From CBIHON01 sp966211965 (GTDB taxonomy: Bacteria; Pseudomonadota; Gammaproteobacteria; Burkholderiales; Burkholderiaceae_D), in contig CBIHON010000042.1 of assembly GCA_966211965.1 (NCBI GenBank), positions 1 to 46,106 on the forward strand: 46,106 bases of DNA, read 5' to 3'. Each line of letters begins with the position of its first letter. Within the stretch, counting starts at the first letter, position 1. The position numbers were made by a program, and so were the translations under genes. Positions 1 to 8,067 of the stretch are shown in pieces. The notes beneath the pieces were generated by a model. The model did not search any database. It was not told the DNA's origin and worked only from the letters and a program-made list of their open reading frames with translations.

Positions 1-1
1 C

Positions 2-208
2 GGGGAAAGTGCGCAGGCAGCCAGCCAGATCGCGGTATCGGCACAGCAGCAATTGGCGGGCATGGACCAGTTGGCGCTAGCAATGGAAAACATCAAGGTA
101 TCGACCACGCAAAACTTGGAAAGCACACGACAGGCCGAAGTAGCCGCGCACAACCTGCACGACCTGGGACAGAAACTCAAGGAATTGGTAGGACGGTACA
201 AGGTGTGA
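2..208 (+). CDS. Methyl-accepting chemotaxis protein, C-terminal end (partial)
   Basis: This is the last 68 codons of a gene that begins before the window. The frame is open from base 2 to the TGA at 206-208. The peptide is a long helical heptad-type segment rich in Gln, Ala and Glu (for example AMENIKVSTTQN), ending in LKELVGRYKV. That is typical of the final part of the cytoplasmic signalling hairpin of chemoreceptors, where the adaptation helices and tail lie. It is followed 25 bp later by a CheA-type kinase, so it is probably the receptor feeding that kinase. The sensory domain is outside the window, so the ligand cannot be guessed. Confidence 0.8.
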   Translation, partial: GESAQAASQIAVSAQQQLAGMDQLALAMENIKVSTTQNLESTRQAEVAAHNLHDLGQKLKELVGRYKV

Positions 209-233
209 ACGGATTGTGCCGACAAGGAACGAC

Positions 234-2516
234 ATGAGCACGGAAGACGAACGTTTTCTGACGCGGCTGCTGGCCACCTTCAAGATTGAGGCGGAAGAAC
301 ATTTGAAGATGATGTCGTCACTGCTGTCCGATCTGGAAAAGCCGGTGCCGGAAGAGGCGCGGTCCGAACTGATGGAGACATTTTTCCGTGAAGCGCACAG
401 CCTGAAAGGCGCGGCGCGCGCGGTCAACCAGGGCGAGATTGAAATGGTGTGCCATGCGCTGGAAAGCGTGCTGGCCGTCTCGAAACGTGGCGAGATCGTG
501 TATGACGCTGAATTTTTCGACGTCCTCAACGATACGATTGATGTACTGAACCAACTATTGCTGGCAGGCGCCGTTGGAGCAGAGGTATCGCACACAGCGC
601 AAATGGCCGAGGTGATTGCGGGGCTTGGGAGAATTCTGACGGACGGCGCTGCGGCGCCGGCCGCTCTGCCGATGCCGGAAATACGCACGACAAAAACCGC
701 CGTCAAGCGCAGTACGCCAGCCAGTGTAGAAACGAGCGGCGAGGCGACCGTCAGGATTTCCACAGCCAAGCTCGATGCCTTGCTGGTGCAGGCCGAGGAA
801 TTGCTCGCCTTTAAATTCAGTGCGGACCACTTGAGCAGCGAATTACGTGAATTGAACCGCGAATTGGCGCTTTGGAAAAAGACCTGGAGCAAGACGGTGC
901 GCGATGCGCGTGTGATGCGGCGTGCCGCCGCGCGCCATGCCGGCGGAGACCGCTCGGACAGCAAGCCGGTGTTGATCGACCGGCTGCTGGAGGCAGTCGA
1001 ACGCGACGAGTTTTTCGCCAAATCTTTCGGCGACCGCCTGCTTCGACTGGAGCACACGGCCGAACAGGAACAGCGTGCCTTGACCGGCATGGTCGACAAC
1101 CTGCTGGACGATATGAAGCAGGCCCTGATGCTGCCGTTCTCGTCGATGCTCGAGATGTTCCCGAAGCTGGTGCGGGATCTGGCGCGCGACAGCGGCAAGG
1201 AAGCCGAACTGATTTTCCACGATGCTGCGCTGGAAATCGACCGCCGCATCCTGGAGCAGATGAAGGATCCCTTGATTCACCTGGTACGCAATGCGATCGA
1301 CCACGGCCTGGAGACACCGGCCGAGCGCGCGCGGCAACAGAAACCGGCGCGCGGCCGCATCACCATCGAAGCCGTGCCGAAGGAGGGCGGCAAGGTCGAA
1401 CTGGTAGTGGCGGACGATGGCCGGGGGATCGATCTCGCACGGGTCAAAGATGCGGCGCAAAAGCTTGATCTGTTGCCGGACCTGCCCGGCACCGCCGCGA
1501 GCGAGCAGGATATGCTGTCCATGGTGTTTGAGTCGGGCTTGTCCACCAGTCCGATTCTGACTGACATTTCCGGACGCGGCTTGGGACTGGCGATCGTGCG
1601 TGAGAAGGTGGAGAAGCTCGGCGGTAGCGTGACGGTGGCGCTGGCGCCACAGGGCGGCACCCGCTTCAGCATCATCTTGCCGACCACGCTTGCGACGCTC
1701 CGTGGTTTGCTGGTGGGGCTCGGCGAGCGGCAATTTGTCCTGCCGTCGCGCAATGTGGAGCGGGTCGCACGAGTGCCATTGGCGCTGCTAAAGACGGTTG
1801 AAAATCGCGAAACCATTGAACTCGGCGGGCAGGCTTTGTCGCTGGTGCGCCTGGATGCGGTATTGGGGCTGGATCGAAGCGCGACAGCCACGGCGCAGAG
1901 CGATTATCTGTCGGTCGCGCTGCTGGCATCCGGAGGCAAGCGCATAGCATTCGCGGTGGACGAGGTACTGGGCGATCAGGAGGTGCTGCTCAAGAGCCTG
2001 GGCCCGCAATTGCCGCGGGTGCCGAATGTGTGGGGGGCAACCGTTCTGGGGGCTGGCCAGGTGGTGCCGATCCTGAACGTGGCCGATTTGATGAAATCGG
2101 CGCACAAGGCGGCGCCGGCTATTCGCGCCGAATCCAGGTCGCGGGAATCGGCGCGGCGTCGTGTGCTGGTGGCGGAAGACTCGATTACCTCGCGCGTGCT
2201 TCTCAAGAACATCCTGGAGTCGGCCGGCTACGAGGTGGTCGCTGCGGTGGATGGCCTCGATGCGCTGACTGCCTTGCGCAGCGGCCGCTTTGATCTGGTC
2301 GTGTCGGATGTCGAAATGCCGCGCATGGATGGTTTCGACCTGACAGCCAGGATCAGGGACGACAATAAGCTGGCCGAGTTGCCGGTGATCCTGGTAACCG
2401 CGCTCGGCACGCGCGAGCATCGGGAACGCGGCATCGACGTCGGCGCCAACGCCTATGTCGTGAAAAGCGATTTCGACCAGAGCGACTTGCTGGAAATCGT
2501 CCGGAGGCTTATATGA
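234..2516 (+). CDS. cheA: Hybrid chemotaxis histidine kinase CheA with C-terminal receiver domain
   Basis: A 760-residue CheA-family kinase. Order: an N-terminal Hpt domain with the phospho-accepting His55 in HSLKGAA; a linker and dimerisation region; an HATPase domain with N-box HLVRNAIDHGLE, the DDGRGID box and GRGLGLAI; a CheW-like domain; and a receiver domain from about residue 640 with the acceptor Asp692 in SDVEMPRMDG. It takes receptor signals and phosphorylates response regulators such as CheB, and its receiver may act as a phosphate sink or output. An upstream GTG at 216 is possible, but the ATG at 234 has AAGGA about six bases before it and is preferred. The gene overlaps cheB by four bases (ATGA). 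The CheA-receiver layout followed by CheB resembles WspE/WspF, so a non-flagellar output such as surface sensing is possible. Confidence 0.93.
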   Translation: MSTEDERFLTRLLATFKIEAEEHLKMMSSLLSDLEKPVPEEARSELMETFFREAHSLKGAARAVNQGEIEMVCHALESVLAVSKRGEIVYDAEFFDVLNDTIDVLNQLLLAGAVGAEVSHTAQMAEVIAGLGRILTDGAAAPAALPMPEIRTTKTAVKRSTPASVETSGEATVRISTAKLDALLVQAEELLAFKFSADHLSSELRELNRELALWKKTWSKTVRDARVMRRAAARHAGGDRSDSKPVLIDRLLEAVERDEFFAKSFGDRLLRLEHTAEQEQRALTGMVDNLLDDMKQALMLPFSSMLEMFPKLVRDLARDSGKEAELIFHDAALEIDRRILEQMKDPLIHLVRNAIDHGLETPAERARQQKPARGRITIEAVPKEGGKVELVVADDGRGIDLARVKDAAQKLDLLPDLPGTAASEQDMLSMVFESGLSTSPILTDISGRGLGLAIVREKVEKLGGSVTVALAPQGGTRFSIILPTTLATLRGLLVGLGERQFVLPSRNVERVARVPLALLKTVENRETIELGGQALSLVRLDAVLGLDRSATATAQSDYLSVALLASGGKRIAFAVDEVLGDQEVLLKSLGPQLPRVPNVWGATVLGAGQVVPILNVADLMKSAHKAAPAIRAESRSRESARRRVLVAEDSITSRVLLKNILESAGYEVVAAVDGLDALTALRSGRFDLVVSDVEMPRMDGFDLTARIRDDNKLAELPVILVTALGTREHRERGIDVGANAYVVKSDFDQSDLLEIVRRLI

Positions 2517-3586
2517 AATCACCCCTCGCCAAACGCCTGATAAGAGTGCTGGTGGTGGATGATTCCATCGTCGCGCGCGAACTGTTGGTGTATTTGCTGA
2601 ACGGCGATCCGCAATTGCTGGTCGTCGGCGTCGCGGCGGACGGGCAGCAAGCTGTGGAATCGGCTGCTCGTTTGTTGCCGGACGTGATCACGATGGACAT
2701 TCATCTGCCCAGGATGGATGGTTTTGCCGCTACGCGCAAAATCATGGAAACCTGCCCGACCCGCATCGTGATGGTGACTGCCAGTTCCGTCCCCCATGAA
2801 GTGGCGGAATCTTTCCGCGCGCTTGAATCGGGAGCGCTGACCGTACTGGCCAAGCCGCTCGGCCCAGGCCATCCGAATCATCAAGCCGCCGCGGCGGAAT
2901 TGATCCAGGCCGTCAAGCTGATGGCTGAAGTCAAGGTGGTCAGGCGTTGGGCGCGCTTACGGACCACGGCGGCGCCGCCTCTCAAGCGCTCGGAAGCTGC
3001 AACTATGACGGATATCGGGAATATCAGGATGGTGGCGATCGGTGCATCGACCGGCGGTCCGATCGCGCTGCAGGCGATTTTGTCGCGTTTGGCGCCTGAT
3101 TTCGCTGTTCCGATCCTGATTGTCCAGCACATTTCTCCCGGCTTTGCCGGAGGCTTCATCGAGTGGCTGGCGCGGGCGTCGGCATTTCGGGTCAAGGCGG
3201 CAGTGCATGGCGAATGCGCCCTGCCGGGAGTCGCCTATGTCGCGCCTGACGGCGTTCACATGACGATCTTGGCGAACGGCAGCATTGCGCTGTCCGAGCA
3301 TGCGCCAGAGTACGGTTTGCGGCCGTCCGTATCGAGCCTGTTTCGCTCGGTGGCAAGCGCATTCGGCGCGCATGCGGTCGGCGTGCTGCTGACCGGGATG
3401 GGGCGGGACGGTGCACAGGAACTCAAGTTATTGCAGGACGGCGGTGCAGTGACGATTGCACAGGACAAGGAAAGCTCGGTCATTTTCGGCATGCCGGGCG
3501 AGGCGGTGAAACTGGACGCAGCAAAGTATGTGTTGCCCCCGGAGGGGATCGCGCTGGCATTAAACCGGCTGACGCAGAAACGTTAG
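2513..3586 (+). CDS. cheB: Chemotaxis response regulator protein-glutamate methylesterase CheB
   Basis: A 357-residue protein of usual CheB length. The N-terminal receiver domain has the acidic pair in VVDDS and the acceptor Asp62 in MDIHLPRMDG. The C-terminal methylesterase domain carries the expected triad: Ser179 in IGASTGGP, His206 in VQHISPGF and Asp299 in TGMGRDGA. It removes methyl groups from (or deamidates) receptor glutamates after phosphorylation by CheA, which resets receptor sensitivity. Its start codon overlaps the cheA stop, indicating translational coupling. A WspF-like role in a non-motility array is the main alternative to classical chemotaxis. Confidence 0.95.
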   Translation: MKSPLAKRLIRVLVVDDSIVARELLVYLLNGDPQLLVVGVAADGQQAVESAARLLPDVITMDIHLPRMDGFAATRKIMETCPTRIVMVTASSVPHEVAESFRALESGALTVLAKPLGPGHPNHQAAAAELIQAVKLMAEVKVVRRWARLRTTAAPPLKRSEAATMTDIGNIRMVAIGASTGGPIALQAILSRLAPDFAVPILIVQHISPGFAGGFIEWLARASAFRVKAAVHGECALPGVAYVAPDGVHMTILANGSIALSEHAPEYGLRPSVSSLFRSVASAFGAHAVGVLLTGMGRDGAQELKLLQDGGAVTIAQDKESSVIFGMPGEAVKLDAAKYVLPPEGIALALNRLTQKR

Positions 3587-3604
3587 CAGAAAGAGACAGA
3601 ACAT

Positions 3605-3658
3605 TTTCGCAATTTTTTTGCGGAAATCATCTATTCTCTTGGGAGGGCGCTGTCTCCC
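3605..3658 (+). other. Two short hairpins between cheB and the receiver-kinase gene
   Basis: An imperfect hairpin (TTTCGCAA, five T, TTGCGGAAA; 3605-3626) is followed by GGGAG...CTCCC (3641-3658), just before the ribosome-binding site of the next gene. Either could attenuate transcription or affect translation. The stems are short and there is no clean U-tract, so this is only a weak suggestion. Confidence 0.25.
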
Positions 3659-3682
3659 CTGACACTGATGATAGGAATGACT

Positions 3683-5113
3683 ATGCAGACCACCCAGAAA
3701 ATGGCGCCGGGAAACGTCGATGTCCTGATCGTCGAGGACAGCAATACGCAAGCCGAAAAGCTGCGCTACCTGTTGATTGGAAAAGGATATTGGGTGCGTA
3801 CCGCGGCCAACGGCAAACTTGCGCTGGAGGCGATGCTGCAACGCATACCGGATATCGTCATATCCGATATCGTGATGCCGGAAATGGACGGCTACCAGCT
3901 TTGCCAGGCAATCAAGACCAATCCGCTATGGCAGGACACGCCGGTGATGCTGGTGACGTCCTTGACCGATTCGAAAGACATCATTCGCGGTCTCGAATGC
4001 GGCGCCGACAACTTCATACGCAAGCCGTATTCCGATGATTACCTGCTGACCCGCCTCGAGCATGTGCTGATGAACCGGCAACTGCGCGAAGGCAAGAACA
4101 TGGACATCGGCATCGCCTTGTATCTGGGCGGGCAGAAGCACGTCATCAACTCGGAGCCCCAGCAGATTCTCGATCTCTTGATTTCCACCTATGAGCAGGC
4201 GGTCCAGGTCAACGATGAGCTGCTTAACCGCGAACGGCAGGTGATCGAACTGAATATGCGGTTGGCCCAGCATGCCGCTCGCCTCGAGGAGACCAATCGC
4301 GAGATCGCCCGCCAGAATCTGGCGCTGGAACATGCCAGCCGCATGAAATCGGAGTTTCTGGCCAATATGTCGCACGAGTTGCGTACGCCTCTCAATGCCA
4401 TCATCGGCTTCTCGCAAGCGATGAAATCGGGACTGATTGGCGAGATGTCAGAAAAACAGGTCGAATGCGCCGGCGACATTCTCGATAGCGGTACACATTT
4501 GCTGTCCCTCATCAACGATATCCTCGACCTGTCGAAGATTGAGGCAGGCAAGATGGAACTGGACCTGGAGCCCACCGATATTCGCCAACTACTGCAGAAC
4601 AGCTGGACCGTCCTCAAGGAAAAAGCGCTGGCCCATCGTCTCTCGTTCGAACTCGATATGGATGACACCGCCTGGGTCATGGCCGACCAGCGTAAGACCA
4701 AGCAGATTCTCTACAACCTGCTGTCGAATGCCGTTAAATTTACGCCGGACGGCGGCACGCTGGCCCTGCGCATGCGGCGGGTCGATCGCAGCCGTTTGCA
4801 GGGCGTGCATATGGTCGGCGATTTTCATGAACCGGGCGGGGCGGATGCAGTTCTGTCCTATCTGGAACTGAGCGTGCGCGACACCGGCATCGGCATCAGC
4901 GGGCAGGATATCGAACGTTTGTTCAAACCCTTTGTGCAACTCGACAGCGGCTTGGCCCGTAAATACGAGGGCAGCGGCTTGGGGTTGGCGCTGGTCAAGC
5001 AATTGGTCGAATTGCATGGCGGCGCATTGTCGCTTACGAGCGTGCCGCGGCAGGGATCTGAATTCATCGTCTGGCTGCCCTACCGGGAGGCGGCGCCACC
5101 AAACAACTCTTGA
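3683..5113 (+). CDS. Receiver domain - histidine kinase hybrid (REC-HisKA-HATPase)
   Basis: A 476-residue soluble kinase without membrane segments. An N-terminal receiver domain (about residues 12-130; acceptor Asp62 in SDIVMPEMDG) is followed by a coiled linker (about 175-220), a HisKA domain with His231 in MSHELRTPLN, and an HATPase domain with N-box NLLSNAVKF, DTGIGIS, the F-box region LFKPFVQLD and GSGLGLALV. Several ATGs are in frame from 3668. The one at 3683 has AGGA six bases upstream and is the likely start. It lies 96 bp after cheB on the same strand and may be the next relay step of the array: its receiver could accept phosphate from the hybrid CheA and gate its own kinase. The partner regulator is not visible in the window. 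Confidence 0.88.
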   Translation: MQTTQKMAPGNVDVLIVEDSNTQAEKLRYLLIGKGYWVRTAANGKLALEAMLQRIPDIVISDIVMPEMDGYQLCQAIKTNPLWQDTPVMLVTSLTDSKDIIRGLECGADNFIRKPYSDDYLLTRLEHVLMNRQLREGKNMDIGIALYLGGQKHVINSEPQQILDLLISTYEQAVQVNDELLNRERQVIELNMRLAQHAARLEETNREIARQNLALEHASRMKSEFLANMSHELRTPLNAIIGFSQAMKSGLIGEMSEKQVECAGDILDSGTHLLSLINDILDLSKIEAGKMELDLEPTDIRQLLQNSWTVLKEKALAHRLSFELDMDDTAWVMADQRKTKQILYNLLSNAVKFTPDGGTLALRMRRVDRSRLQGVHMVGDFHEPGGADAVLSYLELSVRDTGIGISGQDIERLFKPFVQLDSGLARKYEGSGLGLALVKQLVELHGGALSLTSVPRQGSEFIVWLPYREAAPPNNS

Positions 5114-5138
5114 ACCGGCGGCTCGGTTGTGCGCTATT

Positions 5139-5204
5139 TCACCGCGCCAAGCCCAGGTACATCAGGGTTCTCAGCGAGTAGTCGGTGTAATCGGTCAGAC
5201 GCAT
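5139..5204 (-). pseudogene. Remnant of an Rrf2-family (NsrR-like) regulator gene, N-terminal 21 codons
   Basis: Reading leftwards from the ATG at 5204, the frame gives MRLTDYTDYSLRTLMYLGL-AR and then stops. The first 19 residues match the very conserved start of Rrf2-family iron-sulfur repressors (the MRLT.YTDY.LR.LMYL pattern of NsrR/IscR relatives). The rest of the DNA-binding domain and the cluster-binding cysteines are absent, and the sequence beyond the stop shows no similarity in that frame. I read this as a deletion remnant. AT-rich DNA just upstream (5235-5265) could be its old promoter. That it is untranslated or non-functional is an inference. Confidence 0.6.
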
Positions 5205-5305
5205 GCAGCGCTCTCAATCGTCAAAGAGAAAGGAATAAAGATTTATTTTATACATGTTAATGTTTCCTTCTCCCTCGCAGGCAGAGAGAAGGAGTCTCAA
5301 CCTTA

Positions 5306-5445
5306 AGAGCCTGCTTGAAAATGAAATTGTTCAGTTTTTTCCGGCAATCTCCTGCTAACCTGCGGGCTCAATGTGCAAGAAAAATGCCTTCATGCGGTTC
5401 AATTTTTTGCAATGTGTGTCGGCAACTCATTTTCAAGCAGGCTCT
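5306..5445. repeat. Inverted-repeat element 1 (AGAGCC...GGCTCT ends)
   Basis: Perfect 19-bp arms, AGAGCCTGCTTGAAAATGA at 5306-5324 and its reverse complement at 5427-5445, enclose about 100 bp with no credible gene. The terminal AGAGCC is shared with the palindromic elements at 37547 and 45998. It could be a small non-autonomous mobile element or a cruciform or terminator-like intergenic repeat. Confidence 0.7.
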
Positions 5446-5562
5446 AGAGCATTTTTAGCCTGAGCGTGCGGAGTCAAGGTCAGGCCGAGGCGCGGACGCG
5501 TACAGGCGTACGCCGAGCACCGGAGACCTGAGATTGGCCCGTACAGTCAGGCTAAAAATGCT
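5446..5562. repeat. Inverted-repeat element 2, abutting element 1
   Basis: It starts directly after element 1 (the junction reads GGCTCT-AGAGC). Its 16-bp perfect arms are AGCATTTTTAGCCTGA at 5448-5463 and the complement at 5547-5562. Inside is a second small palindrome, GCGTAC-AGGC-GTACGC (5498-5513). No coding potential is seen. The right arm ends exactly where the sigma-28-like promoter begins. Confidence 0.65.
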
Positions 5563-5589
5563 TAAAGAAATCGCCGCAGCTGACGATAA
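5563..5589 (+). promoter_or_regulatory. Sigma-28 (FliA) type promoter for the YjfB-like gene
   Basis: TAAAGAAA (5563-5570), an 11-base spacer and GACGATAA (5582-5589) match the enterobacterial FliA consensus TAAAGTTT-N11-GCCGATAA at 13 of 16 positions, with exact spacing. Transcription would start near 5596 and give a leader of about 65 bases ahead of the small motility-type gene at 5662. The match is seen directly; use by FliA is inferred. Confidence 0.65.
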
Positions 5590-5661
5590 GCATGAAAGAG
5601 ACGAGTGCGCAAAATGTAAGGCGACACACACTATCTCAGACTGAGAAAAATGGAGGCGGGA

Positions 5662-5859
5662 ATGGATGTCAACGGAATTGCCAGCCTGGCGACCAGCATG
5701 TCGGCCGACAAAACCAGCCAGGAGGTCGGCATGGCGGTATTAAAAAAGGCGCTCGACACTGAGCGCGCTGGCGCTGCAGCTTTGCTCGATGCGATTCCTG
5801 CACCGTCTTCCACGAATCTTCCGCCGCATCTGGGGCAGAACATCAATACCACGGCCTGA
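5662..5859 (+). CDS. YjfB-family putative motility protein
   Basis: A 65-residue soluble protein starting MDVNGIASLATSM, with a central helix (VLKKALDTERAGAAALLDA) and a Pro/Asn-rich end finishing in LGQNINTTA. This start, the helical core and the N-terminal-to-NTTA layout are characteristic of the YjfB family, small proteins of unknown mechanism found with flagellar genes. An upstream in-frame ATG at 5650 exists, but GGAGG at 5652-5656 lies five bases before the ATG at 5662, so that start is chosen. The sigma-28-like promoter upstream fits a late flagellar-regulon gene. A 7-bp hairpin (5896-5918) follows the stop without a U-tract. Confidence 0.85.
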   Translation: MDVNGIASLATSMSADKTSQEVGMAVLKKALDTERAGAAALLDAIPAPSSTNLPPHLGQNINTTA

Positions 5860-5950
5860 CGGCCGGAGCGACTCTCAGAGCCTCCATAGCAAGGGGCCGC
5901 AGTTTCCGGACCTGCGGCAGTTAGCTATTCGTACTCCGCAATCTTCATGT

Positions 5951-7045
5951 TTAAATGAATTTCACTGCATAAATCGGCGGCAGCGTGGTCGAAATCTCCT
6001 GCCACCGGTCGCCGCCGTTTTCCGAGGCCCACAAGCCGCCGGTGGTCGATCCCATCAGCAGACTGCAACCGTCATCCGACACCGTCAAGCCGTGGCGGTA
6101 GATCAGGTCGTAGCAATGCTGCTGCGGCAAACCTTCGCGCAATATCTCGAAGGTTTTGCCGCCGTTCCGTGTGCGTGTGACCGACAGTGCGGCATCGGCC
6201 GGAATGCGTCTTTGATCGGCCAGTGCCGGTACGAACCACGCCGTGTCCGGCTCATGCGGATGCACCGCCACAGCGAAGCCGAAGTCCGACATCCCGGCTT
6301 GGCCCTTGCCGACTTGCTGCCACAAGGCTGCGCCGTCGGTCGACCGCCAAATACCGTTGTGATGCTGGCACCAGTATGCATCGGGTGCCGTGTTGCATTG
6401 CACGATCGAATGCGGGTCTTGTATGCTTTCGTCGTCGGCGCGTTCCGGCGGCATATAGCTGGCGCGCATGCCTTTGGAACTCGGCCTCCAGCTATCGCCG
6501 CCGTCGCGCGTGACCCAGGCGCCCCCGCAGGAAATGCCGACCAGCAGGTGGCGGCTGTCGCGCGGATCGACACAGATCGAATGGATGCCCGGAACGGCAT
6601 AGCCGCCGCCGAACCACTCGCGGCGTTGCGGAACATCCCACAGGGAGCGCACCAATTCCCACGAATCTCCGCGGTCGCGCGAACGGAACAAGCCGCCGGG
6701 CAAGGTGCCGGCCCAGAGCACGCCGGGTTCATTCGCGCCGCCCGCCGCCAGCGACCAGATCTGCACCAGCTTCCAGGCGACATCATCGTTGCTGTCTTCC
6801 GGTTGCTGCGGATAGGCTGGTACGGTGATCTCGGTCCAGCTATCGGCACCGGAGTCGCGGCGATGCAATTTGACGCCGAAATGCCCGAGGTTGAGTGCGG
6901 CATAGAGCGTGCCGTCGCGCCGGTCCGAAAGCATCATCGTGACAGGCTCACCGAGAAAAGCGGCCGGTCCGATCGACCAGCCGGCGCAGCCGCGCTGCAG
7001 TTCGAATAGGCCCTTGCGGGTGGCAATCAAGGCGCGGTCTTGCAT
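5951..7045 (-). CDS. Asp-box (BNR) repeat beta-propeller protein, sialidase/photosystem-assembly-like
   Basis: A 364-residue protein with no clear signal peptide. At least five Asp-box motifs of the S/T-x-D/N-x-G-x-x-W/F type are visible (SRDRGDSW, TRDGGDSW, STDGAALW, TRNGGKTF, SENGGDRW), as expected for a multi-bladed beta-propeller. The RIP motif and catalytic set of true sialidases were not seen, so a sialidase activity should not be assumed. The first in-frame ATG (7051) touches the AGGAGG directly. The second ATG at 7045 has AGGAGG six bases upstream and is the better start. The upstream moaD/thiS-like gene ends in the same AGGAGG-ATGA, so the two are translationally coupled and probably act together. 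Function unknown. Confidence 0.75.
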   Translation of the reverse strand: MQDRALIATRKGLFELQRGCAGWSIGPAAFLGEPVTMMLSDRRDGTLYAALNLGHFGVKLHRRDSGADSWTEITVPAYPQQPEDSNDDVAWKLVQIWSLAAGGANEPGVLWAGTLPGGLFRSRDRGDSWELVRSLWDVPQRREWFGGGYAVPGIHSICVDPRDSRHLLVGISCGGAWVTRDGGDSWRPSSKGMRASYMPPERADDESIQDPHSIVQCNTAPDAYWCQHHNGIWRSTDGAALWQQVGKGQAGMSDFGFAVAVHPHEPDTAWFVPALADQRRIPADAALSVTRTRNGGKTFEILREGLPQQHCYDLIYRHGLTVSDDGCSLLMGSTTGGLWASENGGDRWQEISTTLPPIYAVKFI

Positions 7046-7047
7046 GG

Positions 7048-7317
7048 TCATCCTCCTGACAGGGCTTGCAATACGTGGATGCTGCTGTTGATTGAAAGGG
7101 CGTGGTCGAGCCTGGTGCGGTCGCGCACGCGATGCCCATCGATGAAAATCACGACATTCGCACGCAGATGGCCTTGTTCGTCGAGAATATAGCCGCGCAG
7201 ACGCGGGTTGGCCATGAAAGCGGCTTCCAAGGCATCGCGCAATCGCACTGCGGGCGTATCGATCTCAGGCGCCTCGGTGAAACGGCGCAATTGTTGCGTG
7301 AAGATGAGCTTGGGCAT
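7048..7317 (-). CDS. MoaD/ThiS-like beta-grasp protein with C-terminal Gly-Gly
   Basis: An 89-residue protein ending in HVLQALSGG. The size and terminal Gly-Gly are the hallmarks of MoaD/ThiS sulfur-carrier (ubiquitin-like) proteins, in which the last glycine is adenylated and thiocarboxylated by an E1-like enzyme. LRGYILDEQG and NVVIFIDGHRV fit the strands of the fold. No molybdopterin, thiamin or E1-like gene lies nearby. The only coupled partner is the BNR-propeller gene downstream, whose ribosome-binding site is formed by the Gly-Gly codons. A TATAAT-like hexamer sits only about eight bases before the ATG (7325-7330), so a very short or absent leader is possible. The target of the carrier is unknown. 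Confidence 0.75.
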   Translation of the reverse strand: MPKLIFTQQLRRFTEAPEIDTPAVRLRDALEAAFMANPRLRGYILDEQGHLRANVVIFIDGHRVRDRTRLDHALSINSSIHVLQALSGG

Positions 7318-7431
7318 GGCAAAAATTATACCGTCAAGTTATCCGGGAAAATCACGGCTTGTGTGCCGGAGATTTTTTAACGACAATGCCAATACGCTTT
7401 TGGCCCCACATGTTACTTTTTCGGTATAAGG

Positions 7432-8040
7432 ATGTATCTGGTGGAGAATCCCGATTCGATTCGCAGCTTCTGGTTCGGTGCAAGCCCGGACGATACCGCC
7501 GTCGCGCAGCAAAATTCGAAACTATGGTGGTCCAAGAACGAGGAGACAGACCGGCAGATCCGCGAGCGTTTTGAAAACCAGGTCGCGATGGCAGCGGCGC
7601 ACAAGCTCGATGACTGGAGGGATTCTCCGAGCGGCATGCTCGCCTTGTTACTGTTGACCGATCAGTTTCCCCGCAATATGTACCGCAATACCGCACGGGC
7701 TTTTCAGTTCGATCTGCTGGCGCAGAGCTGGTGTCAGGAGGGGCTGGACCGGGGCATGGACCGCAAACTGCGTCCCATCGAAAGAGTGTTTTTCTACCTG
7801 CCGTTGGAACATGCGGAATCGGCGGCGTTGCAGGCATTATCTGTACAACTCTTCACACGCTTGTACCAGGAAGTGCGGCCTGAACACATGGACACCTTCC
7901 GCGGTTTCCTGATGTTCGCGTTGCGGCATCGGCGTATCATCGACCGTTTTGGTCGTTTTCCGCATCGCAATCAGATGCTTGAACGCGAATCGACTCCTGA
8001 GGAAATCAGTTTTCTTCAGGAACCAGGTTCGTCCTTTTAA
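7432..8040 (+). CDS. DUF924 family protein
   Basis: A 202-residue soluble, mostly helical protein. The segment LLLLTDQFPRNMYRNTARAF and the later FFYLPLEHAES are the most recognisable parts of the DUF924 family (TPR-like fold, uncharacterised). The length fits the family norm of about 180-220. The chosen ATG (7432) touches a purine stretch (AAGG), so the GTG at 7441 could be the real start. Nothing in the neighbourhood (divergent MoaD-like gene, downstream DUF4337 gene) points to a pathway. Confidence 0.85.
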   Translation: MYLVENPDSIRSFWFGASPDDTAVAQQNSKLWWSKNEETDRQIRERFENQVAMAAAHKLDDWRDSPSGMLALLLLTDQFPRNMYRNTARAFQFDLLAQSWCQEGLDRGMDRKLRPIERVFFYLPLEHAESAALQALSVQLFTRLYQEVRPEHMDTFRGFLMFALRHRRIIDRFGRFPHRNQMLERESTPEEISFLQEPGSSF

Positions 8041-8067
8041 TCCAATCATTTAAAAAATTGTTAAAAC

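Noticed and set aside
216..233. GTG start for the hybrid CheA gene
   Set aside because: The ATG at 234 has a well-placed AAGGA, and the GTG has no comparable site.
5230..5270. NsrR-type operator upstream of the Rrf2 remnant
   Set aside because: The AT-rich segment has ATGTAT and ATAAAT half-sites, but the spacing differs from the known NsrR palindrome.
5951..7045. Sialidase activity for the BNR protein
   Set aside because: Asp boxes alone only indicate a propeller; no RIP motif or sialidase catalytic set was found.
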